Shown here: positions 1-6,962 of the stretch, piece after piece
Numbering within the stretch: position 1 is the stretch's first letter
Layout of the letters: each line of letters opens with the position of its first letter
Origin: Nitrospirota bacterium
GTDB lineage: Bacteria; Nitrospirota_A; Leptospirillia; Leptospirillales; Leptospirillaceae
Length of the DNA: 22,190 nucleotides
Assembly (NCBI GenBank): GCA_021838765.1
Contig: JAKCCY010000037.1
Coordinates: 1 to 22,190, forward strand
Direction of reading: 5' to 3'
Made by a program: the position numbers and the translations under genes
Notes under the pieces: generated by a model
Databases searched by the model: none
The model's input: the letters and a program-made list of their open reading frames with translations, nothing else
Told to the model about the DNA's origin: nothing

Positions 1-144
1 GGAGAGACAATCGGTATTGTCACCTGGCAATACGCCAGGCTGGCTTCGACCTATCCGCATGAAACACTGGCTCCGGAGTACAGGGGAACGGTTCTGTCCC
101 TGGGAATGATCTATACCCACCTGAGGGCTGACCTTGCCCCATAA
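1..144 (+). pseudogene. 3' part of an unrecognised gene, cut by an IS element
   Basis: Frame 1 is open from the first base and reads GETIGIVTWQYARLASTY followed by about 20 further residues; the other two forward frames contain stops. The composition looks like a real protein, but I do not recognise the family. Host sequence probably ends near base 115, where the inverted repeat of the IS begins. The stop at 142-144 lies inside the IS, so the natural C-terminus has been replaced. The 5' end is outside the window. If the IS (116-2543) is removed, the frame happens to continue for about 27 codons on the far side to a TGA. That is suggestive, but no target duplication supports the join. Confidence 0.4.
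116..142 (+). repeat. Left terminal inverted repeat of DruA-IS4 element 1
   Basis: This pairs with 2517-2543. The inner 15 bases match at 13 positions. The outer 12 match less well but share the positions conserved in the second element. Confidence 0.7.
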
Positions 145-187
145 ATAGGGTATGGACACCGGACATTTTTTCGTGTAGTCTGACTGC

Positions 188-2524
188 ATGAAAATTTTCG
201 GACAGACCCTCGACACCTCGATACTCGACACGATCCGGGCCGAGGCAGCCTCCGCCGTCTCCCGGAGCGCCCTGGCGCGGAAGGTCTGCGAGATCCTGGG
301 GTGGAGCGGGGCCAACGGGAAGGCCAAGGAGATGAACGCCCGACTTCTCCTGAACACGCTCGAGAAGAAGGGAGAGGTCGTTCTTCCCCCGTCGAAAGGG
401 CCTGTTCCGGGATGGACGCCTCCGGAGGAGACGGATCCGCTCTGGCAGACGATGGCGGGGCCGTTCGAGGGATCTCTCTCCGATCTGGGCCCCCTCGAAT
501 TTGTGCGGGTCGTGACGAAAGACGAGTCGCGGATATGGAACGCGCTCTTTTCGCGGTATCATTATCTGGGGAAGGGACCGCTGTGCGGGGCCCAGATCCG
601 GTATCTGACGAAGAGTCCGACGCTTGGGTATGTGGGCGGGGCGGCCTTCTCGTCGGCCTCCTGGAAGGTGGCGGTCCGGGATCTGTGGATCGGGTGGAAC
701 GAGGAGGGGCGGCAGAAGAACCTCGGGAAGGCGGTCAACAACAGCCGCTTCCTGATCCTGCCGCACCTCCGGGTTCCGCATCTGGCCTCGCATCTTCTGG
801 GACGGCTGCTCCGGCGGCTGCCCGGAGACTGGGAGCGGCTCTACGGAGAGCGGCCGGTTCTGGTCGAGACCTTTGTCGAGCGGGAGCGGTTTGCGGGCAC
901 CTGCTACCGGGCGGCGAACTTCACGGAGATCGGACCGACGGCGGGTCTGGGACGCAAGGGCCGGGGCACGTCGGTCAAGACGGTCTTCGCCTATCCGCTC
1001 GCTCCGGATTTCCGGGAGGCGCTCAGGGGCGGGCCGGCGGAGGAGGTTCCGGAACCGGCCCGCGTCTTCTCCGACTGGACGGAGGAGGAGTTCGGCGGGG
1101 TGGACTTGGGAGATGCGCGCCTTGCGGCCCGGTGCCGGATTCTGGCGCAGGACTTCTATGCCCGGCCGCAGGCCTCCCTCCCGCAGGCCTGCGGCGGAGA
1201 CCGGGCCAAGGCGAAGGCGGCGTACCGTTTTTTCGACCATGAAAGGGCGACATTGGAGGTTCTTCTCGAGCCGCACCGGAAGGCGACGATCGAACGGATG
1301 AAGGCATACCCGGTGGTGCTGTGCGCCCAGGACACCACCGAGCTCGACTATTCGGGCCATCCCGACACGGAAGGACTGGGGCCCATCGGGAACCACAAGG
1401 GAGGGGCCCAGGGGCTTCTTCTGCACGACACGGTGGCGTTTACGACCGACGGAACTCCTCTGGGCGTGGTCTGCGCCCAGACATGGGTGCGCCCCAAGAA
1501 TCCACCCGTACCGCCGCCTCCGAAGAAACGGGGGAGAAAGCCCGAGAACGCCCCTCCCGAGCCTGCCCCTGCGGACTCGAAGAGCGAGTCCGAAAAGTGG
1601 CTGACAAGCTTCCGGGAAGTGGCCCGGATCCAGGCCCTTCTTCCCGGAATCCGGCTCGTCAGCGTGGGAGACCGGGAGGCGGACTTCCACGAGCTCTTTG
1701 TCCTGGCCGCCCAGGATCCCAAGGGGCCGGGCCTCCTTGTCCGGGCCGTCAAGGACCGGAAGACGACCGACGCCGCCCCGCTGTGGGAGAGCCTCAAAAG
1801 CCAGTCCGAAGCCGGGACGGTCGAGGTCGAAATTCCCCGGAAGGGAGGACGGCCGGGGAGGACGGCGCGGCTGTCCGTGCGCTACGGAAGCTTCGAGATC
1901 GCGCCTCCGGCACAGGGAAAGTCCAAAGGGGCTCCTCCGGTCCGCCTTCAGGCGGTGGTCGTCACCGAGACGGACGCGCCGGAAGGCATCGTCCCCCTCG
2001 AGTGGAAGCTTCTGACCACCGAGCCCGTCGACTCCCTCGAGAGGGCGGCGGAGGTCGGGGGCTGGTATGCCAGGCGATGGGGCATCGAGGTCTTCCACCG
2101 GACGCTCAAGTCCGGATGCCGCATCGAAGACCGGCAGATGGGCAACGACCATCGACTCGAAGCCTGTCTGGCGATCGACATGGTGGTAGCGTGGAGGCTC
2201 TTCCATCTGATGAAGCTGGGACGGGAGATCCCCGATGCCCCCTGCACGGTTTTCTTCGAAGAGGCGGAGTGGAAGGCCCTGTGCATCTTCCACAGCAAGA
2301 ATCCCGAGCCGCCGGAGACGCCGCCAACGCTTCGGGAGGCGATCCGGATGACGGCCAGGATGGGCGGGTTCCTGGGACGCAAGGGAGACGGGGAGCCCGG
2401 CACCGAAGTGCTCTGGAAGGGGCTTCAAAAGCTGGAGAACATCGCCGAATTTTGGGAAATTCTCGAACGGATGCGACGGGCCGGTCCCACATCTCCGGTG
2501 CCCAAGCGTCGGAGATATGGGTAA
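188..2524 (+). CDS. DruA-like (DUF4338) domain fused to Tn5-like IS4-family transposase
   Basis: This 778-residue protein has two parts. Residues 1-70 look like a helix-turn-helix region (ARKVCEILGW, then KEMNARLLLNTLEKKGEVVL). Residues 95-280 match the DUF4338/DruA pattern as I know it: RYHYLGKGPLCGAQIRYL, FSSASWKVAVRDLWIGW, NNSRFLILPHLRVPHLASH, then LVETFVERERFAGTCYRAAN. From about residue 295 it is an IS4/Tn5-type transposase: the AKAKAAYRFFD region resembles the Tn5 N-terminal DNA-binding domain; the catalytic residues are D382 (QDTTELDYS), D495 (VGDREADFHELF) and E634 in the YREK motif (YARRWGIEVFHRTLK). The triad is complete, so it may be active. DruA is known from the Druantia phage-defence system, where its biochemical role is unclear. 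Here it more likely serves transposition, and defence is only a possibility. The ATG follows the left repeat by 45 bases, and the stop lies in the right repeat region. Confidence 0.9.
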   Translation: MKIFGQTLDTSILDTIRAEAASAVSRSALARKVCEILGWSGANGKAKEMNARLLLNTLEKKGEVVLPPSKGPVPGWTPPEETDPLWQTMAGPFEGSLSDLGPLEFVRVVTKDESRIWNALFSRYHYLGKGPLCGAQIRYLTKSPTLGYVGGAAFSSASWKVAVRDLWIGWNEEGRQKNLGKAVNNSRFLILPHLRVPHLASHLLGRLLRRLPGDWERLYGERPVLVETFVERERFAGTCYRAANFTEIGPTAGLGRKGRGTSVKTVFAYPLAPDFREALRGGPAEEVPEPARVFSDWTEEEFGGVDLGDARLAARCRILAQDFYARPQASLPQACGGDRAKAKAAYRFFDHERATLEVLLEPHRKATIERMKAYPVVLCAQDTTELDYSGHPDTEGLGPIGNHKGGAQGLLLHDTVAFTTDGTPLGVVCAQTWVRPKNPPVPPPPKKRGRKPENAPPEPAPADSKSESEKWLTSFREVARIQALLPGIRLVSVGDREADFHELFVLAAQDPKGPGLLVRAVKDRKTTDAAPLWESLKSQSEAGTVEVEIPRKGGRPGRTARLSVRYGSFEIAPPAQGKSKGAPPVRLQAVVVTETDAPEGIVPLEWKLLTTEPVDSLERAAEVGGWYARRWGIEVFHRTLKSGCRIEDRQMGNDHRLEACLAIDMVVAWRLFHLMKLGREIPDAPCTVFFEEAEWKALCIFHSKNPEPPETPPTLREAIRMTARMGGFLGRKGDGEPGTEVLWKGLQKLENIAEFWEILERMRRAGPTSPVPKRRRYG

Positions 2525-2979
2525 AGGTCAGGTCTTAAGGAGGTCATGTTGTTGTTGATAGCCAACTCTCCTCTGGGCCCTGAATGGCAAGACCACCCGT
2601 TAATAAGGGGACCTGGTCGGATTTCGTGAGTGCCATGCCGGGGGTGATTTTCTTCTTGTCTACAAACTCGAGGAAGGGAATCCAGGGGCGGTCGTTTTTG
2701 TCCGAACCGGAACACATGCCGAACTGTTTGACTGATCCAGTACCACCAATCGATCAAAAGCTCTTTTTCTACCCATAGGGAACCAACGCATGCCTCACCG
2801 AAAACGACTGTATCGTGATCAACCAGTTTACCGTTGTCGAGAATCACCACAATCGGCGTGCCGCTATTATCGTCTTTCTGAACGGCCTTCCTCTGAGCAT
2901 AATCGGGCCCAAGAACCTCTCTGACAAGACCACTGTTCTGGTCGACTTCCGGACATACAAGGAAAAATCCCCGCATCAT
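2425..2979 (-). CDS. Hypothetical protein, C-terminus replaced by the IS
   Basis: The first ATG (2979-2977) overlaps the TGA of the preceding small gene as ATGA, which suggests translational coupling in the glycosylase operon. The host-derived part runs to about 2544 (roughly 145 codons). The last 40 codons read into the IS and stop at 2425. The N-terminal half contains a plausible strand-turn stretch, SGTPIVVILDNGKLVDHD, then a tryptophan-rich DWWYW. The C-terminal half is rich in Arg, Pro and His and less convincing, so the gene may already be degraded or frameshifted. I do not recognise the family. Confidence 0.4.
   Translation of the reverse strand: MMRGFFLVCPEVDQNSGLVREVLGPDYAQRKAVQKDDNSGTPIVVILDNGKLVDHDTVVFGEACVGSLWVEKELLIDWWYWISQTVRHVFRFGQKRPPLDSLPRVCRQEENHPRHGTHEIRPGPLINGWSCHSGPRGELAINNNMTSLRPDLYPYLRRLGTGDVGPARRIRSRISQNSAMFSSF
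2517..2543 (+). repeat. Right terminal inverted repeat of DruA-IS4 element 1
   Basis: The reverse complement begins with the CC..C.T..G pattern shared by all four ends of the two elements and continues as CTGACCTTTACCCAT. The transposase stop codon lies inside it. Confidence 0.7.
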
Positions 2980-3170
2980 TCACGGCAAACGAAGTCCTGA
3001 TCATCTCGGATGGAATCGATGAGGGCATCGAGATCCTGCAGAAGCGCAGCGCCCTTTTCGACCAGCTTTTGCACCCTCCTCCAGAGCCAGATCCGTTTGG
3101 CCGGTTCTTCAGACTGTTCCAACGCGCTTTCGATCTGTCCGGACGCAAGTTCTGCTAGCCATACGGTCAT
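2976..3170 (-). CDS. Small hypothetical protein (64 aa)
   Basis: The protein is helical and mostly charged: LAELASGQIESALEQSEEPA, then KRIWLWRRVQKLVEKGAALL, then QDLDALIDSIRDDQ. It starts 36 bases after the stop of the DNA glycosylase gene and its TGA overlaps the next ATG, so the three minus-strand genes probably form one transcript. The upstream ribosome site is weak. No known domain is recognisable; the heptad-like leucines would suit a short coiled coil or an adaptor. Confidence 0.5.
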   Translation of the reverse strand: MTVWLAELASGQIESALEQSEEPAKRIWLWRRVQKLVEKGAALLQDLDALIDSIRDDQDFVCRE

Positions 3171-3205
3171 CCGGGAAAAACCGAAGGCCAGAAACGTGGT
3201 CTCGT

Positions 3206-3760
3206 TCAGGGTTTCGAAACGAAACCATTGCCCTCAAGGTAGAAGCGGAGGAGGCGATCGCTCCACTCCTCCGCATAGTGCACTCCGATTCTTGGTCTTT
3301 CGGAGATGGCAAAAGGGGTGACCACTGTTTCTTCTTTCCAGATGTAGAAGTCCTGGCTTTCGAGATCGTGACCGTTCAGGGTCCGGTCGATGCCCATCGA
3401 CCGGCAGAGAAGACCGGGCCCGTTGGTCCGGCCTTCAATGTTCTCAACTGGCTCGACCGCTCGTATGAGCACCGCACAGGCCTGTCCCTCCCTTTCCGTC
3501 ACGACATTCATGCAGTGGTACATGCCGTAGATCATGTAGACGTAGGCATGGCCGGGAGGTCCGAACATGATTCTTGTCCGTGGGGTCATCCCGCGCGAAG
3601 AATGACAAGCCTTGTCGTGAGTTCCGAGATAGGCTTCGACCTCCACGATCCGGCCCGTTCGGGGAGTTCCGTCTTTGACGTTCACCAGAAACGCTCCGAG
3701 AAGTTCTTTTGCGACAATGATTGTATCCCGGTTATAGAAAGAACGGGGAAGAGGGTTCAA
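3206..3760 (-). CDS. 3-methyladenine DNA glycosylase (AAG/Mpg family)
   Basis: The enzyme removes alkylated purines such as 3-methyladenine from DNA and starts base-excision repair in the cytoplasm. The AAG fold signature is clear: LPRSFYNRDTIIVAKELLG at the start; GRIVEVEAYLGTHDKACHSS with the catalytic-type glutamate in VEAY; RTRIMFGPPGHAYVYMIYGM; MNVVTEREGQACAVLIRAVEP; and NGPGLLCRSMGID. At about 185-190 residues the length is normal for bacterial members. The frame is open to a TTG at 3778, but I prefer the TTG at 3760, which has GGAGAG six bases upstream and begins at MNPLPRSFYNRD, where the family usually begins. It is the first gene of a three-gene minus-strand set. Confidence 0.9.
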   Translation of the reverse strand: MNPLPRSFYNRDTIIVAKELLGAFLVNVKDGTPRTGRIVEVEAYLGTHDKACHSSRGMTPRTRIMFGPPGHAYVYMIYGMYHCMNVVTEREGQACAVLIRAVEPVENIEGRTNGPGLLCRSMGIDRTLNGHDLESQDFYIWKEETVVTPFAISERPRIGVHYAEEWSDRLLRFYLEGNGFVSKP

Positions 3761-3778
3761 GGGAAACTCTCCGGACAA

Positions 3779-4180
3779 GGAAGATCCTTGCGAACCTTCG
3801 GAGCTTCATGCGTTCGAAAAGCGTCCACAAACTGAGAAAGGCAAGTCGTCTGGTATGAACCGGAGACTTTGGCAATGCAGCGCGCGATCATTTGGGGTTG
3901 ACGCTCCTTCCTCTTCAGAATCTGATCAATTATCCTGCAAAGACTTTCTCAAAGTCATGCGACCCGAGCATACAGGATCGCCGGCCAGAAAAAACCGGGC
4001 TGAAGAAGAGCTTCGATCGCGGCTGTATCAGCAGGAGATCGGCCATCCGCACATCAGTCTGGAGCGTCAATGAGCACTCTTGGGGCTTTGTCGTTCCAGA
4101 TGGTTGGTCAAGCCCCTGAAACAGGATATCGTCCCCGAGAGGCTCATGCGCCTGATCGACAAGGATGGAGTGTAAAAATC
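3779..4180. other. Gap with no convincing gene
   Basis: Only short overlapping open frames occur on both strands. One minus-strand stretch near 3985-4050 reads ADTAAIEALLQPGFFWPAI without a usable start and may be a gene scrap. I see no RNA gene and no clear terminator. Confidence 0.4.
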
Positions 4181-5431
4181 TCATTCCAGGATCTGTGGCA
4201 CCCCGGCAAAACAGATGCGGTTCCCTCCCAGTTCCTTGGAGCAATACATGGCTTTGTCGGCTTCCTTCATGAGTATTTCCGGTGTTTCTCCATCCTCCGG
4301 ATAGATGGCGATTCCGATACTTGCGCCGAGACTGGGCATTTCGTTCAAGAGCATGATGGGATCTTCAAGCGCCTTGATGAGGCGGTCGGCAAGACAGGAT
4401 GGGGCTTCCGCATCGACCAATCCGGACATGAGAATAACGAATTCGTCTCCTCCGAGTCGGGCCAGAATGTCAGAGCCTCTCAGTACATTACTGAATCTTT
4501 TTGAAACCTCGATAAGAGCCAGATCTCCCTGGTCATGTCCCAGATGGTCGTTAATCTCCTTGAACCGGTCCAGATCAATATACAAAATAGCCAGTCGGCC
4601 CTTTTCGCGACGGCTGCCGGCCAAAGCATATTCGAGCCACTCCATGACAAAGGCACGGTTCGGAAGCCCTGTAAGAGGATCGTGGTGGGAATCATGGTGA
4701 AGGGAAAAAACCAGTTTGTTCACCTTGGAAATGTCTTCGAGTATTCTCTTTGATGTCACTCCCAGAAAAGACGCGAAGAAGATGAAAGACAGGCCAAACA
4801 GGGTCGATGTCCGGCGGAGGCGTTTGAGTGCGGTCCTTTGCATCTCCTTGTGTATTTTGACATAGAGACCCCGGAGGTTATCCATATACGGGATGATCTT
4901 CTCCAGAGAAGATTTCTCCTGGAGCTTTCGGAAGTGTTCACGGGTCTCCATCAAGCCCCGGCGTTCCATTCTCCTGGTCGACTGGATCAGATCGACGCTT
5001 CCCATGTTGGCGTAGTCGTTCAGTCGCGCAAGGGTATCGGCCGATCGCTCCTTCTGAAGCAGTTCTCGAAGGTGCCCGATGGCCTGAACCATCTTTTCGA
5101 TCCCTGTTGTATAGGAGACGAGGTAAGCTCTCTGCCCGGAAAGAAGGTAGCTGTTTTTCCCCAGCTGACTTTCCTCGATATCTGAATTGACCCGATCAAT
5201 CGCCGCCACAATACGCTGGTCCACTCGCGACTCGTTTTCCGCATGCAGGTAAGAAAACATCTCAAAGAGAGCGCCGCCATAGGACAAAATGATCATGGAT
5301 GTCAGCAGGGCAAGAAACCAGGCGAGTTTTCTTCCAGTCCATCTCCATGGGAGAAGAGAATCCTTCTGAGGATTCAGGAAGGGAGAATCCCGCCCCCCTG
5401 AACTTCGGACGAACCATTTTTTCAGCGCCAC
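4181..5431 (-). CDS. Membrane diguanylate cyclase, CHASE3-like sensor plus GGDEF
   Basis: It probably makes cyclic di-GMP from two GTP at the inner membrane. Residues 36-58 form a transmembrane helix (LAWFLALLTSMIILSYGGAL). Residues 60-200 are a predicted periplasmic helical sensor of CHASE3 type, with NSYLLSGQRAYLVSY resembling the CHASE3 core. A second helix follows at about 210-226. The GGDEF domain runs from 245 to 412: DPLTGLPNRAFVMEWL, YIDLDRFKEINDHLGHDQGD, then LARLGGDEFVIL with the motif intact at 327-331. RGSD at 318-321, five residues before GGDEF, is the product-inhibition I-site. It should therefore be active and feedback-controlled. The start is GTG, with a G-rich stretch about eight bases upstream. 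No EAL domain is attached. The transcript probably stands alone, since the upstream neighbour is more than 150 bases away. Confidence 0.88.
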   Translation of the reverse strand: MALKKWFVRSSGGRDSPFLNPQKDSLLPWRWTGRKLAWFLALLTSMIILSYGGALFEMFSYLHAENESRVDQRIVAAIDRVNSDIEESQLGKNSYLLSGQRAYLVSYTTGIEKMVQAIGHLRELLQKERSADTLARLNDYANMGSVDLIQSTRRMERRGLMETREHFRKLQEKSSLEKIIPYMDNLRGLYVKIHKEMQRTALKRLRRTSTLFGLSFIFFASFLGVTSKRILEDISKVNKLVFSLHHDSHHDPLTGLPNRAFVMEWLEYALAGSRREKGRLAILYIDLDRFKEINDHLGHDQGDLALIEVSKRFSNVLRGSDILARLGGDEFVILMSGLVDAEAPSCLADRLIKALEDPIMLLNEMPSLGASIGIAIYPEDGETPEILMKEADKAMYCSKELGGNRICFAGVPQILE

Positions 5432-5591
5432 TGCTTACCCCCGATCACAATCAATTTGTTTCGAGGAGAACGGTGAGGGCCTATTCATTTGAGCGGTTGC
5501 TCCACTTTATCCATACACGGGTTTTCATCGAACATGACTCTTAAAGATGCAGACATTCCATAGCCCAATTGTTTGTCGTCGGGATTCGGAT

Positions 5592-6191
5592 TCACCCGGA
5601 GAGTGTATCGAAAAGAGGACAACGGCTATCAGTACCAGAAGCAATTTGGGGAGGATCCATTACAAAAGGCAGCAATGTGCCAGGGGATAGGGAAAAATTC
5701 CGGAAAAGGAGGGATGCTGGCAGAGCCGCTTGGCTGCCATGGAGACACCAGTGATCGGTATCCCCATGAAAGAAGTGGGAGTCTTTTCCCGTCATGGCGA
5801 GGCACGAGCCATCGAGACGGCAAAGAGTGCGGGGACTGCCATCTCTCTGACACCAACCGGTCAAGCAGATTCTCAATCTTTTAGAAGTCTTGATCGAAGG
5901 TTTTCCCATAATGGGTTTTAAAACACCACTCTTGAAGAGGATTGGGGCTGTTCGATCCGGACTTTCGAAGATGACTTCGCACAATCCGTCATCACCATTC
6001 TGGAAAAGGCCCGGATTTCTCATTTTTAAAACGGCATGTTTCCTTTTTCGGGATTCTCCGATACTGTTCCGCCGATCTTTCAGTTCCGGCTTTCCCGGAT
6101 CTGAAGCATTCATTCGATCGTGCGAACAGATCAAAGCCTCAGTGGACAAAAGCGCCTGAATCTCCTCAAGAGACAGAACTTTCTTTTCCAC
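5592..6191 (-). CDS. Hypothetical protein, possibly degraded
   Basis: The best start is the GTG at 6191-6189, with GGAGGGA six bases upstream; the ATG at 6209 would sit inside that ribosome site. The N-terminus MEKKVLSLEEIQALLSTEA resembles the short LSQ(E/D)EIDALL peptide that opens FliM-type flagellar switch proteins, but nothing after it looks like FliM. The remaining sequence is rich in Cys, His, Ser and Pro with no recognisable domain. It reads more like a frameshifted gene than a folded protein. Treat the first 30 codons as credible and the rest as doubtful. Confidence 0.35.
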   Translation of the reverse strand: MEKKVLSLEEIQALLSTEALICSHDRMNASDPGKPELKDRRNSIGESRKRKHAVLKMRNPGLFQNGDDGLCEVIFESPDRTAPILFKSGVLKPIMGKPSIKTSKRLRICLTGWCQRDGSPRTLCRLDGSCLAMTGKDSHFFHGDTDHWCLHGSQAALPASLLFRNFSLSPGTLLPFVMDPPQIASGTDSRCPLFDTLSG

Positions 6192-6209
6192 AACACTCCC
6201 TCCAAACAA

Positions 6210-6692
6210 TCGGATTGTATTTTTTCTGTTTCAGAGGATCAAAGTCCCGATTGCCGCATTGTATTTAACACACTCCAACCGTTTGGTAAGTGATAGTGGT
6301 CACATAGGATAGAGATTCTTTTCATTATGAGGCTGCTCCAATGGAGACATCAGTCTGAAAAAGTGATTATGAGGCTGAAGTGAATCAAAAGCGTTCGGGA
6401 CAATCCTGAAATCTGAGTCTTCATTTTATCATGCCTGGTTTTTCACGAAAAACGAGTGGGAAAAATATAATTCCAGATGCTTCGAAGTATCAGAGTCATT
6501 GAGGTAGAGGAATCAATGCTTTTTAAGAACAGAGGAAGGCACTTCGCCTTGTTTTTTTCTCTTGGGAAACGGACTCTATTCTGATGACTCTGCAAATTCC
6601 CAAAAATGGGGCAAATCCGCTGAAGGTGGCAGCCGAAAAATGCCTGGGGATGAGCCTATTAATCTCAGAGTGCCTTCGTATATAATCTCACT
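6210..6692. other. Intergenic gap of about 480 bases
   Basis: The region is AT-rich with no convincing gene. ATTATGAGGCTG occurs twice, at 6324-6335 and 6366-6377, 42 bases apart, of unknown meaning. TATAAT at 6681-6686 sits just before the PIN fragment. Confidence 0.4.
6681..6686 (+). promoter_or_regulatory. Candidate -10 box of the truncated PIN gene
   Basis: A perfect TATAAT ends seven bases before the ATG at 6693. The expected -35 position reads ATTAAT, a poor match, so this is weak evidence. Confidence 0.25.
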
Positions 6693-6827
6693 ATGCGGAA
6701 GATTGTTATCGATACCGATGTCCTTGTGTCTGCATTCATTTCACCTGAAGGGGCCTCCAGACAACTTCTCCTTGATGCCCTTATGGGGGATGCAGAATCC
6801 GAAAGAACTCCATATCCCCCTAAATAG
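6693..6827 (+). pseudogene. Truncated PIN-domain toxin (N-terminal fragment)
   Basis: The 44-codon frame begins MRKIVIDTDVLVSAFISPEG ASRQLLLDAL, which is the start of PIN-family (VapC-like, PIN_3 type) toxins. It includes the first conserved acidic residues (IDTDVLVSAF). These are RNases that normally have about 130-150 residues and four acidic residues. Here the match stops after about 32 residues and the frame ends in TAG, so the rest of the domain and its other acidic residues are gone. No intact antitoxin is present upstream. A perfect TATAAT at 6681-6686 would place the transcription start near the A of the ATG, giving a leaderless message, though no good -35 accompanies it. Confidence 0.6.
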
Positions 6828-6962
6828 CTGAAAAAGCGTAATGTGCCCAGTAATTTTTAGATGTAACCGTAAGCTATTGCTGTAAAATAATATTTCAAAT
6901 CTTGAACCGGGCAGAGGGACAGATCACACTTTTTGCAATTATATCAGGGGTTTCTAGAAGAC

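Larger units (their letters stand above)
116..2543 (+). mobile_element. IS4-type insertion sequence with DruA-transposase fusion gene
   Basis: The element holds one gene (188-2524) between imperfect inverted repeats. The best-matched core is CTGACCTTGCCCCAT at 128-142 against CTGACCTTTACCCAT, the reverse complement of 2517-2531. Comparison with the second copy in this window (12664-14071) shows conserved positions for 12 more bases outward: C at -8, -11 and -12, T at -6 and G at -3 are the same in all four ends. I therefore place the ends at about 116 and 2543. I found no target-site duplication at either candidate boundary. It interrupts an unrecognised plus-strand gene on the left and a small minus-strand gene on the right. 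Confidence 0.85.

Noticed and set aside
20..2428. A minus-strand open frame of about 800 codons running across the first IS
   Set aside because: It is exactly antisense to the transposase gene, has Arg/Pro/Gly-rich composition and no domains, and arises from GC-rich codon bias.
2537..2630. AGGAGG followed by ATG at 2545 giving a 27-codon peptide
   Set aside because: The AGGAGG belongs to the outer part of the IS inverted repeat and the peptide has no recognisable features.
5569..5921. Plus-strand frames opposite the hypothetical gene at 5592-6191
   Set aside because: They are short and overlapping, without ribosome sites or domains.
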